From positions 60,032,948-60,096,947 of the forward strand of contig NC_059082.1 of the NCBI RefSeq assembly GCF_020497125.1: a DNA stretch of 64,000 nt. The letters are read 5' to 3'. The stretch comes from Mauremys mutica. Its lineage: Eukaryota > Chordata > Testudines > Geoemydidae. Positions 20,695 to 33,319 of the stretch are shown one piece after another; positions within the stretch are counted from its first letter, which is position 1, and each line of letters starts with the position of its first letter. Both the position numbers and the translations under genes were made by a program. The notes beneath the pieces are model-generated. The model did no database searches, was not told where the DNA came from, and saw only the letters and a program-made list of their open reading frames with translations.

Positions 20695-21462
20695 TAAACA
20701 GGATGAAGTTTAATAAAGACAAATGCAAAGTGCTCCACTTAGGAAGGAACAATCAATTTCACACATATAGAATGGGAAGAAACTGTCTAGGAAGGAGTAT
20801 GGCAGAAAGGGTTATAGTGGACCACGAGCTAAATATGAGTCAACAGTGTGATGCTGTTGCAAAAAAAGCAAACATGATTCTGGGATGCATTAACAGGTGG
20901 GCTGTGAGCAAGACATGAGAAGTCATTCTTCCGCTCTACTCTGCGCTGATTAGGCCTCAACTGGAGTATTATGTCCAGTTCTGGGCACCGCATTTCAAGA
21001 AAGATGTGGAGAAATTGGAGCGGGTCCAGAGAAGAGCAACAAGAATGATTAAAGGTCGAGAGGAAGGTTGAAAGAATTGGGTTTGTTTAGTTTGGAAAAG
21101 AGAAGACTGAGAGGGGACATGATAGCAGTTTTCAGGTGTCTAAATTGGTGTCATAAGGAGGAGGGAGAAAACTTGTTCATCTTGGCCTCTAAGGATAGAA
21201 CAAGAAGCAATGGGCTTAAACTGCAGCAAGGGAGGTTTAGGTTGGACATTAGGAAAAAGTTCCTAACTGTCAGGGTGGTTAAACACTGGAATAAATTGCC
21301 TAGGGAGGTTGTAGAATCTCCATCTCTGGAAATATTTAAGGGTAGGTTAGATAAATGTCTATCAGGGATGGTCTAGACAGTATTTGGTCCTGCCATGAAG
21401 GCAGGGGACTGGATTTGATGACTTCTCGAGGTCCCTTCCAGCCCTACAATCTATGAATCTAT
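20695..21462 (+). mobile_element. CR1 LINE 3' part with C-terminal ORF2 remnants
   Basis: Translation from 20703 gives MKFNKDKCKVLHLGRNN and then QCDAVAKKANMILGCINRW, the post-palm region of CR1 ORF2. After a stop and a frameshift near 21060 the frame 21068-21376 gives [20 protein letters not shown] and [20 protein letters not shown], ending near the true ORF2 stop. The tail is atctatgaatctatta at about 21450-21464. Broken, 5'-truncated and inactive. Confidence 0.9.
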
Positions 21463-21731
21463 TACCTGCTTTGGCAATGAGAAATAACTTGTGCATGGAC
21501 AGTGGTGCTGGCCCGCTCCACCAAGATGCTGAGTGTCCTCATCTGGCCATTGACTCCCATTCCTCATAGTGGGGGCTGAACATGTTATAGGCTCAGATCC
21601 TGTATTAGCAACACAAAGAAATACAATAAACTAATTTACCTGTTACAATAAAACAAGAAAATGCAATATTCTTTTTAAGCATCTGAGTGAATCTTTAGCC
21701 TAACTCTTAGTCACTGTTTGTATGTTAGATT
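21463..21731. other. spacer, nothing recognised
   Basis: Short AT-rich stretch between two CR1 pieces. Confidence 0.4.
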
Positions 21732-22990
21732 TATGATTTTAAGGCCAGAAGGGACTATTATATCAATCAATCTGACCTCCTGCATAGCACAGGCCAAAGA
21801 ACCTCACTCCCAGATTTCTGTGTTAAGCCAATAAGCATATAGCTTATAAAGGCACATGGCCTTCTTTTAAAGACTTCAAATGATGGGGAATCTACCACAT
21901 CCATGAGTATCGTATATATTCGTTCATAAGGAGAATTTTTTTAGTAAAAATGGGAAGCACCAGAGAAGGGGGGTCAGTTTATGGACGGGTATAGAGAGGG
22001 AGAGGTGGGACACAGCCCCTACCCCCAAAAGAGGGGGCAAGGAGAAGCAGCAGAGCCAGAAGGGAAGAGGCGGAGCCAGAGTCTCTCCACTTCTGGCCAC
22101 GCTGCTCTCCCCCAAGCCTCCGAAGCAGCTGCAGCTCTGGTGCTGGCAGGCTACGGCCATGCTGCCCAGCCCAATCCGCTGGAACATGCTGCGGCCATGC
22201 CGCCCAGTCTGGCCTGCCGGAGCAGCTCCAGCCAGGTCACAGACATCCTCCCCTGGCCCTCCCCAGATAAGGTGTGAAGGGATGGGATAGGAGGAGTGTG
22301 GGGGTCCTGGGCTAGGAGTAGGGTCAGGGGGGACTGGTCACAGGGGTTACTCCCCTGACTCCCAGATTCCCCCCCCCCCCAAATTTTCCTCATCAGTTGC
22401 TGTCCTGGCCCATCAGGGTAAGCAGCTGGCACACCGGGACACTTTAGGTTTACCTCCGTGCCTGCGGTCGCTCAAGGTAAACAAACCATCTTGACCCACC
22501 AGTGGCTTATCCTGATGGCCTGGGACCCAAAGTTTGCTGACCCCTGAATTATAGGGTCGGCTTATGAATGAGTTATAAAAAAAAATTCCATTTTTACTTA
22601 TCCATCTTGGAGGCGGGGGTCGTCTTATAAACGAACGGGCTTATGATGGAGTATATACGGTAAATTGTTCCAATGGTTGTTTACCCTCATTGCTAATAAA
22701 TTGCATCTTATTTTAATCTAAATTGTGTAGCTTCAGTTGCTGACCATTGGATCTCAATATGCCTTTTTCTGCTAGATAAAAGAGACATTGTTGTAGACAT
22801 CTCTTCCCCACAAAGGTACTTGTAGACTGTGGTCAAGTCACCTCCTAATCTCCTCTTGGATAAACTAAGTAAAATGATCTTCTTTCATCTCTCGCTATAA
22901 GGCAAGTTTTCCAGACCTTGAATCGCTTTTCTGAAATGCTTCCACTTTGTCAACAAATTTAGGAAAGAGAGAACCCAATGGCTAGTTGTT
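21732..22990 (-). mobile_element. Old CR1 copy, antisense, split by a MITE
   Basis: The left piece (21732-21907) is the antisense 3' region (ttaaggccagaagggactat, ctgacctcctgcatag). The right piece (22663-22990), read on the minus strand, gives a degenerate form of FRKAIQGLENLP and LSLSKRRLGGDLTTVYKYL, the C-terminal ORF2 region of CR1. The pieces join across the MITE at 21910-22660 without overlap. More diverged than the other CR1 copies here. Confidence 0.8.
21910..22660. mobile_element. 751-bp non-autonomous DNA transposon, TA target
   Basis: The left end tcgtatatattcgttcataa and the reverse complement of the right end, ccgtatatactccatcataa, form an inverted pair. TA flanks both sides (21908-21909, 22661-22662). 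The interrupted CR1 reads on across it. A TA target suggests Tc1/mariner or a similar superfamily, but with no transposase this stays open. The interior near 22400-22545 contains sequence like the CAGGGGTC hAT MITE right end (gtttgctgacccctga), apparently a nested truncated copy, and a run of C at 22370-22380. Confidence 0.65.
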
Positions 22991-24359
22991 TTTAATCTAG
23001 TTGGAAGCTCATTACAAATACAGTAAACTTCCTATGTGCTTATGGCAGGATACAACAGATGGACAAAACAGACAAATTAGAGTATGGTGGGTGGGAGGAT
23101 GAGGAACAACGCAGTCAGAGGTTAGCACAAAAATAGAAATCTGAGCTCATTGCTTCCTAACAAGTGCAAGACAGGAGTGATTTGTAGGCATCACAGCAGA
23201 GGTATGTTTTAAGAAGCAATTTCAAAGACGTAAAGCTGATAGCTTCGTGAATTTTGATGGGGAGTCTTTCTTCTTCATAAGGGGCAGCATAGGATTTCTC
23301 AGAGGTGCTTGAGAGAAAAATGGAGATGAATTCACCAAGTTTATACTTGCACATGATTGCAAATGATCAGTTAGACACCTAAAAAGCCATTTGTGCACAC
23401 AGTTACATATGCAATCATAGTAAAGATGCTTGTAATTTATGCATACTCATTTTAAGGATCAGACCCTATCTCTGCCTTTGTTTCTTTAAAACAAATATAT
23501 CAGTGTCAGCAGTCAATCATTTGTAACTAACCCTTCAATAACAAACCAGCATGTTTACCCATGACTGAGGAGGAAAATATCAGTGAAAAAGCATATTTCA
23601 GTTCTGAGCTTCCAAAAGGTTATATATTCTAAACAACTGTGAGGAAAAAATGATTTTAAAAATTATGATAAATAACTTGACAGTTTCCTTTTAAAGATGA
23701 AGTTTTCACTGCTAAGCAAATGTTCTTTAATCTGCATTTAGATGGAACAACACTTAACATTCAGCATGCTTAGCTATGGGTGTATATCCTCTACTGCAGT
23801 TTTCTTTTTCAAGGGCACCATTCCACCATCCAGAAAGTGGATTTTTTTGCGCTTCTGTTTTTTAAAGCAAGGAACACATTTAAATCACATAGAAGTCACA
23901 CTTTTGTGATTTATTTTCCCCTGTAGAATTATGCATGCACCCTCAACTATTCTGCAACGGAACATTTTTTTTAATAGCATAGACTCAATCTCCTTCAGTC
24001 TCATAGGGCCGATGTACATGCATTTGTTACAAGAGGAGTAAAATAATAATATGAATACTTCACCTTTATAGTGACTTTCATTCATAAGGATAGCAAAGCA
24101 CTCTGTCCCGTGTTTTGGAAAAGCAATGTGCACACCTGTGGTGCTACATAAAACAATAATGCACTTCAGTGTTGATAGCATGAGTTCAATGGAAGTCAGG
24201 AAAGTGAGCAATAAGTGTTACTTCTGTGATACCACTATGGTTAGATTTTTATTAGGACTGTACGGGTATGATACCATTTCATGACTGCATGGCATGTTAA
24301 ATTAATGACTTGGGACTAGATAACTTGGGACTAGATTGTGTCCTTCAGGCACAGTGCTA
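22991..24359. other. no gene seen
   Basis: AT-rich DNA with no recognised repeat or exon. The 108-codon minus-strand frame at 23885-24211 has no coding features. Confidence 0.4.
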
Positions 24360-25260
24360 AGTTAGGGCAGTGTGGTGCTGTTTGACTTCAGGGAAAGTAC
24401 CAAGAAGCAGAATGTTGTTCCCAGGTGCACAGAGACAGAACATCTGCTACAACATCTCTCTAACAGGTAATGCGTAAAATAATCCACTAAGACCAAGATA
24501 AACATGTGGCCCCTAGCACTCTTGTCCACAGGCCCCACAATGTCTGTGTCTACCCTTTTGAAGAGGGAGCCCAACATCAGTAATGGGACTAGAGTGGCCT
24601 TGTCCTTCCCCCTCACAGCCAACCATTGATTCTCTGGGCAAGACCTATAAAACCTCACAGTTTTCCTATAGATGTCTGGCCAAAAAACTCATATTCAGAT
24701 ATGGTCCAGGGTTTTTTCCTGCCCCAAATGCCCCACACAAGAAAGACAGGAGCTGTCTCTGGGCTGGCTGAGGTATCAATAGCTGGTGTCCCATTTCTTG
24801 TGTGTGCCTCTTGGGCTATTTGATAGAGCAGATCCTTTTCCAACCTAAAGCAGGGATGGATTGAGGCTTGGTGCTCTCAGAGGACCTCCCCATTAATCAT
24901 GGACAGTTAGCAGTAAGCCTCTCTCAGGGTCTCCATTCATTGCTTAGCTTCTATAACAAATTAGTCCATCAAAATGTCGGGAGTCATATGAGGTAGATCC
25001 TCTGTGTCCACCAGGCCATCGTGCATTTCACTGTTCTGACCATCAGAGGTACCTTCATTTGGGTCCTCCTTTCCTGAATCTGATTTCAGTATGCCATGTA
25101 TCATCCGGCCTTCCCTCTGTTGAGATTTCCAGGGGTTGGGAATCTCCTCCAAGAGCTCTGAGTTTACTTGAGGGAACATGTGCAGGAAATCACCTGCACA
25201 GTTTCCTTCTATTTCCCCAGACTGTGCTGTAATGTCAATGTCCAGCAACTCCTGGAAATG
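24360..25260 (-). pseudogene. Ty3/gypsy-like pol remnant (protease end, integrase)
   Basis: On the minus strand 24843-24655 reads EKDLLYQIAQEAHTRNGTP and later YEFFGQTSIGKL. The overlapping next frame, 24658-24362, reads FYRSCPENQWL, KDKATLVPLL and DTDIVGPVDKSARGH, then FILVLVDYFTHYLLE. This is the integrase zinc-binding region followed by the start of the DDE core, with a one-base frameshift between. Upstream, 25248-24961 (WKHFQELLDIDIT just before it) resembles the stretch after a retroviral-type protease. The reverse transcriptase expected between them is absent. No LTRs are seen nearby. Domesticated gypsy integrases exist, but the frameshift and truncation argue against a working gene. 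Confidence 0.7.
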
Positions 25261-25824
25261 TTTCCAGTCCTGTCCTATTACTACAAGTCAGGGCAAAGTT
25301 TTTTAGACCCCCCTACCTGGATCTCCTCTTCACACTTCCCAACCTGATGACAGCAGTGGGGGATAGGGTTTTCCATCTCAATGGACTCTTGAAATACCCA
25401 CTGGGTAGAAGTTCTGCTGCTGCTGGTACTATGTCTTCCGGATCAATGTCTTAGCAGACCTTCAGTCCACCAGCCTCAAGGTAATTCATCTGACTCAATA
25501 AAGCTGTTACTCCCTGTTCTGTTGGCCAGCAAAACTGGCTAGTGTGGGAGCAGTGGTGGTGGGGCAGAGTCATGGCCTTGTGTTCTACTCCCTTTGGAAC
25601 ATCAGGTAGGAGTAGATCCTGTGTCCATACTGCAATTCTACCTTTTTATGTGGCTCCATGTAAGGAGCAGAGGCTGGCCTTCTGTGTAATGACCAGGCAG
25701 AATCTGATGATTAGTAACATCGACTTCCCGTGGAGCTGCCATTTAGTGTGTCTTGTTTGATAACAGCTGGCAGGAATTGGAGGGTCAGGATAATTACTAT
25801 TTACCAGCCATGTTTCAAGTGATA
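25261..25824. other. possible upstream part of the gypsy-like remnant
   Basis: The minus strand near 25260-25290 still reads as a protease-like end (IGQDW). Beyond that nothing can be assigned, and no LTR is seen. Confidence 0.3.
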
Positions 25825-26040
25825 GATGGAAAGATGCTCCAGTGTTTAGGTTACTAGCCTGGGACCCTAGAAGTCCAGATTCAATTCCCTGCTTCACCAT
25901 AATCTTCCTGTGTGGTCTTTGGAAGTAACTTGGCTTCTGCGTACCTCAGCTCCCCAGGTGTTGTGAAGAGAAATACAGTGAAAGATTGTGAGGTGCTCAG
26001 ATATTATGGTAATAGGAGCTACATACATAGCTAAGATGTC
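25825..26040 (+). repeat. MIR-like CORE-SINE
   Basis: It has a tRNA-like head (gtgtttaggttactagcctg, then agattcaattccctgc as a B-box-like word), the core (cctgtgtggtctttggaagt, ggcttctgcgtacctcagct), and a tail (gttgtgaagagaaatacagt, gaggtgctcagatattatgg). The order of these blocks is that of MIR-type SINEs in amniotes. Diverged and old. Confidence 0.7.
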
Positions 26041-29000
26041 CCATAAAATAGTAATGGAATAGCAACACATGTTTTATATTAAATCTTTGTGTTTGCACTG
26101 GAAGATGCTGTCAGTTCAGGCTGGGTTGCATTGCTTGCTGTGAAGGCAAGCTCAAGCAGATATGTGATTCTACCATCCCCTTAGGATTTCCTCTCACACC
26201 GCTGTAACACCATTAATTTCAACAGAGTTGCTTTGGATTTACTCCAGCATGAGCTTATTCCCATTTGCCTAATGTGATAGCTGTTTGTGAGGCATTTAAA
26301 TGTATCCATTGAGATTGTCATGACAGGCCAGCCCTAAAGAAAATGTTGAAATTTGAGCTGCTGGGCCCATGAGAAATTTAGAGTTTTTCAGGCATAGGAG
26401 TTGTTGAAGCTTCCAAATAGAAACATAATGTTCAGAATGAGATGATGGTGTCATGATTTTATTCAGAACAAGATTTATTTAGGTTAGAGGGAGTGGAAGT
26501 GAAATAAAACCAAAATCAGATTGGAGGTCGTGATGAGAGGATATACCATGTATTGAGTACCATGATCCTGAAAATAACACTGAAGAGCATATATTTCTGT
26601 GAGTATCAATTAAACCAATGATACCGTATTGGAACCAAAACAGTGTTTGTAACATATATTGTATGCATTCTTAAACAACTTACATTTTCATAATTTCTTG
26701 TACATGTTCTTATTTGAATCTTCAAATATATTTAAGAAAGCTTCTTTTTCTCTCCATTTCCTTTGAGTCACACCCCATACCTCTACCCATGGAGTGAAGA
26801 GTGTAATTCCCAGCTCAAGGAGGCTAGTTCTGATCAAGCTAGTATGCTAAAGATAGGGTGTAGCTGGAGAGGCTAGTGCCCTGAGTACACACAAGATGTT
26901 AGGCACATACTTGAGGTGACTACACTATTTTTAATGGGATAGCTCAATCAGAATTAGAGCAGGCATGTCTTCTTAAGATGGAAATCACACCCCCAGCTTG
27001 AAGTGTAGACACACCCTAAGTCAAGGCTGATATAATAAAATGTTGCACAGTTATTTTAAAACCTTTTCAGGCTCTGCTTCAGCAAGTATGCAGCTAACTT
27101 TAAGCATGTGTGAAGTGGCATTGAAACGAATATACGTAAGTATCCAGCTGTGTTGGAATCCTAGTTAGTGCTTCTGGGGTTGAGAGCTCTTACACCATCA
27201 GCAGTATGGAGACATTCTTCTCAAGTTTGTTGTTATTATTGTTGATAACATAGGAGTCAGTTGTGAGCCCTATTATGTACTAATGCAGGAGAGTGAGGAG
27301 GCACAAGGAGCCATTTTACTCCCTTGCATGGGCTACCCACACCAATGGAGCCTGCAAAATGAGGGATGGGGAGCAGGTGAGCAACTGCTGATGGACTATT
27401 ACTTCTACTATCACGCAGGTGGGCATGGTATGTGCAGAACCCTCGCTTCATCCCCCAATGCACTTGACTGCATTCTGTGGCTGGCGTGGAGGGGGAAATA
27501 ATTATCACCAGCAAAATTTGACATGCTTACTTCCCCCAGGAGCAAGGGGGAATCAGGAGCCAGATTTGAATCACGATCTAGTTCTTGCCTGCTCTTGGGG
27601 CAGCAAAGCTCCGTGCTGCCCTGTACTGGAATCCAGTCCATAGTGAGTGACTTTGCAGTGGCTTGGGCAGCAATGACTTTCCTATAGGCCAGCTGATCTC
27701 CCTCTAGTCTGGCAGCTGGGTTCCTCAAGCAGGACCTTGGGAGAGTGCAAACTTGCCAGGTCTCCTCTCTAGCACCAGTGCATTAGGTATTTTAGCCTTG
27801 TTTCACAGCCTTACTGAGTGCTGGGGCAAGGACATGTAGGGTGTGATCCTGTCCCATTGGCCTTCGGTAATGTGATGATGCTGAAATTGTCTCCACCCCA
27901 GCAGCATCAGCAGTAAAGATAGCCTGTTTTCAAGAAAAGCAAACCATACTTCCAGTGCGAATCTGTGTTTTGCTGAATCACTAAGTAGTAGGACTGGTAA
28001 AAAAAAAATGCAGACTCTTTGTGAGTATTTTAATGGAAAATGTGTCCTCTTTTTTTCCACTGGACGATTTCAGAACTGGAATTTTTTAAATCCTTTGTTT
28101 ATGCACATAGAGTCTGATTCTCCTCCCTCACGGGCTTGTTTTACTTCATTGATTTGAATGAGGTTATCCCTGATTTTCACTGATGGGAGAGAAGAATCCG
28201 GTGCATTATTTGTAAAGTGCTTTGCATCCCCGTGGAAGAAAGGTGCATATAAAATACTGGGTCTGATTCTCCATCACCTTGGTGTTGTGAAATCATTTAT
28301 ACCACTGCAGAGAGAGAGTGTAAAGTGATTATAAAACATTACCACTGAGTGTGAGTGGAGAATTCCAATATGCTTGTGTTTCAGCCCATATATGAGGAAG
28401 AATGAGGCCCATTTTATGAATAGTCCGTTCTGATACTGCAAATTAGCTGTTTGATACTCTTAACTTCATCCAAGCCTATTTTATTTAGTGACACCCTCAT
28501 TAAGACTTGAAAATAGTGATAGATTAACTGTATTAATCAGCCGTGAATGTTGTCCTTGATACATATTTTTCTGTCACCATCTATCTGGCTACTAATTCAA
28601 ACAACTCCTATCTTTTACCAAATTTTCTTTCTTTGTAACCCATTTTAACCTAATATTAGCAAAATTTATGTACTTATTCAATAATGCCATAAAGTACAAT
28701 GGTTAGTAATTCATCTTAACCTTCCATTTCAAGAGCGAACTTAATTTTGATTTAATTAATGTGATGCTCTGTAGTATTTTTCCTGGGAAAGTACATATAA
28801 ATATGTAATCCATCACTGGAAAGTTTGTTTTAATTAGTAATTCATTAATAAGAGGAGTCCATGCAGTCTGACAGTGGCCTTCTGAGTACAAAACATGTGT
28901 GGAAGGGAATAAAGCAGAAAACAATATGTTGAAAAATTATTCTGTGCTCTTGGTTTGCACACAGAACTCTTATCAGCGTTCACAGACAGCCAAATTTTCA

Positions 29001-30686
29001 ACCTAGCTTAAAGTGGGACTTCAATTTTGCAAGCATAAATCTATAGATGCAAATAATTGTGGTTGCAACTTTGTCTTCAATTATATGAGCATGCCACATT
29101 GGTGTTCCCAGCACCAGCTGAGAGTTCAGCCACTGGCATATCTTATAGTAGCCTGAGGAGTACTCTAAATTACACCTAGCTGCTGGTGGCCCAAATTGTC
29201 GTTTTAGTAATCAGGGATTGCCAGAGTGCGGTGGCAGGAGATGAGAGTGGAGGAAGAGGGTGACACAGAGCCACCTACACTGGATGCACTCCACTTTGGG
29301 CTTTCCCCACATACAGGGAATCCTCATGAGGTGAGTTAAGCAGGTTGCTAAGGTTTTTCTGCACTAGTAGATAGGCACAAAAAGTCTGTAGTGAACAAGA
29401 GACATGCTTACTGTCTTTTTAATTTCTGATTTGACAAAAACAAAAGAGAATCTATGTAAGGCAACTTATCATTTCCTGGTTGGGGACAAAGGAATAATTC
29501 CTACCTGCTCCAAGTTAAAACTGCATGTTATTGCTTTGCTTTAGGATGAGGTACTTTTTCCTGCAATTTTATATATCTTTTTTTTCATTTTTGTTAATAG
29601 TGATATGTTTCAGTATTGAAAATAAAGGCCTGTGAGCTTAAATAAACATGATTAAAAATATCACAGGGCTTGGTCCTTCTCACTCAGGCAAAACTTCCAA
29701 TGTCTTAAGTTTTGCCAGTATAAAGCTCAAAGGATTAGTCTCTCAAAGTCTCCCTACATTTTTAGATACGTTTTCTAGGGGTGCAGGGGAGGGAGGGAGC
29801 ATTCCGAACCTTTACTGGGTGCAGAGTTTGATAACTAATATTTCTAGAACTTCTGAAAGGGGTCTACAAGACTGAAACCTTTGTAATAATATCACCATGG
29901 ATATTTTCCTGTGTAATTATGAAAATAAATAACACCATTACCTTTGGTATACATTACTCCTCCTTTAATATGTATCATTAGTCTTCTAGTTTTACATGTC
30001 TGTCCTCCAGCCCAAATAATGAGGATGGTTTGAATGGGTGCCAGGTCAAGCTATGTTTTAACCTTCCCAGATTACCTTGAGTATATGCAACTCTGTCAAA
30101 TAGCCTCATTTTTTACAAGTAATAAGTTTATATTATTGTTTTTGTTGTTTTTCTGCTTATAGGCTTTTATTTACTTAAACCCATTTCCTTTGAAAAATGT
30201 GTCACTCACCCTTGTAAAACTGGAAACAGGACTAATTCAAATAAAGTGATGAGTGTTTGCTGCTGCTTTACTCCTGCAGAATGGGATAGAAAGGTAAACG
30301 CTGAGACCTCAGCTGTATAAGTGCTTTTCATTTTTTTCCCCAATCAGAGAGCCTTGAAGTTTTACCAGATGAACCTCAAAAAGCCCTTTGATGTTTTGAC
30401 TGCCATACTATGACAACATACTCTGCATAAACAGTGATGCATCACTGCTCACATGGGACCTGAAAAATAAAGGCTAAAGGAGATTTTTTTTCTAGTAGGA
30501 TGATCTTATTTGTTTTTAACTGTGTTGGTTCAAAAGGTAAAGTAGGGAAATAAAGGCCAGCATTTGATTAACAGGAAGAATAATGTGAATTTTGCACTTT
30601 GCCTTGTAAATGGAATTAATCTGTGATCAGCTAATAAAGATTACCAAACACTGAAGCCAAAATGCTGTGCAGCAGGAGCAATGCAA

Positions 30687-30742
<56 letters not shown>

Positions 30743-31718
30743 CTCTCACTCAGGCTGTGGAGCTAATACTGCAGTAGTTCTCACAGAGCCAATGTACCAT
30801 GCCTATGGGAATGGGGATGACACAAGAATCTGTGTAACAGTGCCCCCTCTGTGAATCACCACTTGAATAGTGGAAGTATAGAATCACACCAATTTCACTG
30901 CAAGAGGAACATCTGTGGAAAGAAGGCAAGGATATGTCCCTAAGTTTATTATGCATTAAGAGTATTATATAATTGTAGGCCAATGTCTTCAGTATTTCCT
31001 CCTTTCCTTTATCAGTTGGGTTATAGTCTAGATACTGAGGTAATTTTTCTTTAGTTAATGATCTTTTCTCAATACTACCAACTGCTTGAGGCTAAATGAT
31101 TCATTTTAGTAAAGAGAATTTTCTGTAACTACCTGAGGTTACATTATTTAGCTAATTCTTCAGAGCTTTTTTTCTTTACTATGCGGTAAAAAGGGATGTT
31201 TCATGCACCATTTTTTAGTTGTCGAGTGTTTTGAAGCTGGAAACAATTCCTGTCACTGTCAATTTAAAATAGTAAATCACATGAAAAGGTTTTTGAGTTT
31301 GTGATCAGATACACAGAAGGAGAAGTGATGACATTATACTCAGCTGGGTGTTTTTGAAAGCAACAGCATTTAAAGGCACATAACACATCCATTGAACACT
31401 TCAGAACACTGCACAGTGGACAGCTCCTTGTGGAAACCAAATTCCTACTTAATCAACATGCAGGAAAAGAATAACAAAATGTGCATTTGACTGTTTTAGG
31501 GAACGTTGGTTTAGAAAAGTATCAAAGGGCATGAATAGAGTTGATTGATAGCTACTAGAAACCTCATTGTAGAAATATAGCTCTGGAGAAACTATGCACT
31601 TTTTACATATAAAAGGATCACTACAAACAACAAAGAAATTTGAGGACTAGTAGCATTAGATAGGCTTTAAAAAGAATCATATTAATTTATATAAGAGTTC
31701 ACCAAAGGTAGAAAATGT
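26041..31718. other. long stretch with no gene seen
   Basis: No exon, LTR or transposon ends were found in this 5.7 kb. About 28200-28260 has LINE2-like 3'-end wording (gtaaagtgctttgcatcccc, aaaggtgcatataaaatact). About 26930-27020 ends in gaagtgtagacacaccctaa, as in the folded repeat at 59932. A dinucleotide tract lies at 30687-30740. Confidence 0.4.
30687..30740 (+). repeat. (TG)n(AG)n compound microsatellite
   Basis: About 11 TG units followed without a break by about 16 AG units, 54 bp in all. The AG part is a polypurine tract. Likely polymorphic in length. Confidence 0.95.
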
Positions 31719-31844
31719 TAGGGGCTGGTTACAAAAAGATCAAAATTTGCAATTTTGACAAAATTTTAAGTTGACATTTCAATTTTCAACAAATAAACCA
31801 GTAAAAGTTTGCGAAACTGGTATCCTGGTTTTCAACCAGCCCAG
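31719..31844. mobile_element. MITE of the AGCTGGTT...AACCAGC type
   Basis: Starts taggggctggttacaaaa and ends ggttttcaaccagcccaga. Between them lies AT-rich sequence with paired words (aaaatttgcaattttgac, caaaattttaag). Related copies with the end AGAGCTGGTTGAAA are at 44340-44422, 45186-45218, 53680-53790 and 57018-57186. Confidence 0.5.
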
Positions 31845-32389
31845 AAACTATATGGAGAGATTGGTTCCAATTCTGTGGTTAGACTGAGCTGCACTTAGTG
31901 CCGAACTGGCTGGGAGAGAGCAAATGTGGCTTTCTGCCATTCTTATAGGTTGCATGGGGTATGTATGTGCAGTAGGGCTGTTGATTAATTGCAGTTAACT
32001 CACACGATTAACTTAAAATATTAATCGTGATTAAAAAACTTAATTGCAATTAATCACAGTATTAATCGCACTGTTAAACAATAAATACCAATTGAAATTT
32101 ATTAAATATTTTGGGATGTTTTTCTACATTTTCAAATATACTGATTTCAATTACAACACAGAATACAAAGTTGACAGTGCTTACTTTATATTATTTTTAT
32201 TACAAATATTTGCACTGTACAAATGGCAAACAAATGAAATAGTATTTTTCAGTTCACCTCATACAATTACACTGTAGTGCAATCTCTTTATTGTGTAAGT
32301 GCAACTTAGAAATGTAGATTTTTTTTGTTACATAACTGCACGCAAAAACAAAACAATGTAGAACTTTGGAAATTACAAATTACTCAGTC

Positions 32390-32623
32390 CTACTTCTTAT
32401 TCAGCCGATCGCTAAGACAAACAAGTTTGTTTACATTTACAGGAGATAATGCTTCCTGCTTCTTTTTTACAATGTCACCTGAAAGTGAGAACAGGTGTTC
32501 ATATGGCACTTTTTTAGCTGGCACTGCAAGGTATTTACATGCCAGATATGCTAAACATTCGTATGTCCCTTCATGCTTCAGCCACCATTCCAGAGGATAT
32601 GCTTCCATGCTGATGATGCTCAT
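32390..32623 (-). pseudogene. hAT transposase C-terminal (hATC) domain, left arm
   Basis: A 77-residue frame with WWLKHEGTYECLAYLACKYL, AVPAKKVPYEHLFSLSGDIV and NVNKLVCLSDRL. This is the hATC dimerisation region of a ZBED-like hAT transposase (usual form: PAtsvpsERlFS.aG.i...R..L...nv..L..l). The conserved ER before LFS is EH here. N-terminal BED finger and catalytic core are absent. Confidence 0.85.
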
Positions 32624-32769
32624 TTAAAAATAATGCATTAATTATTTGGGGAAGAATTGTATGTTCCCTGCTCTGTTTTACCTGCATTCTGCCATATATT
32701 TCATGCTATTAGCAGTCTTGGATGATGACTTAGCATGTTGTTTGTTTTAAGAACACTTTCACTTCAGAT

Positions 32770-33319
32770 TTGACAAACCACAAAGAAGTTACCAATGTGA
32801 GATTTCTAAAGATAGCTATATCACTTGACTCAAGGTATAAGAATCTGAAGTGCTTTCCAAAATCTGAGAGGGATGAGGTGTGGAGCATGCTTTCAGAAGT
32901 TTTAAAAGAGCAATGTTCCAATGCGGAAACTACAGAACCCGAACCACCAAAAAAGAAAATCAACTTTCTGCTGGTGGCATCTGACTCAGATGATGCAAAT
33001 GAACTTGCTTCAGTCTGCACTGCTTTGGATGGTTATCGAGCAGAACCCGTTATTAGCATGGATGCATATCCTCTGGAATAGTGGGTGAAGCATGAAGGGA
33101 CATACGAATGTTTAGCATATCTGGCATGTATATACCTTGCAGTGCCAGCTAAAAAAGTGCCATGTGGCATATAGATATCTTGCGACGCCAGCTACAACAG
33201 TGCCATGTGAACGCCTATTCTCACTTTCATGTGATATTGTAAACAAGAAGCGGGCAGCATTATCTCCTACAAATGTAAACAAACTTGTTTGTCTGAGCAA
33301 TTGTCTGAACAAGAAGTAG
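32770..33319 (+). pseudogene. hAT transposase C-terminal part, right arm, broken
   Basis: Frame 32770-33081 reads KIAISLDSRYKNLKCFPKSE and KKKINFLLVASDSDDANELA, upstream of hATC, and stops at TAG in YPLE*WVKHEG. The following text gives ACIYLAVPAKKVPC and then steps back to AYRYLATPATTVPCERLFSL in the frame 33137-33319. About 45 bp is therefore present twice in two diverged versions, the first like the left arm, the second different. This looks like a junction between two hAT copies. Confidence 0.8.

Noticed and set aside
23885..24211. 108-codon minus-strand ORF
   Set aside because: No recognisable family or splice context. Unsupported.
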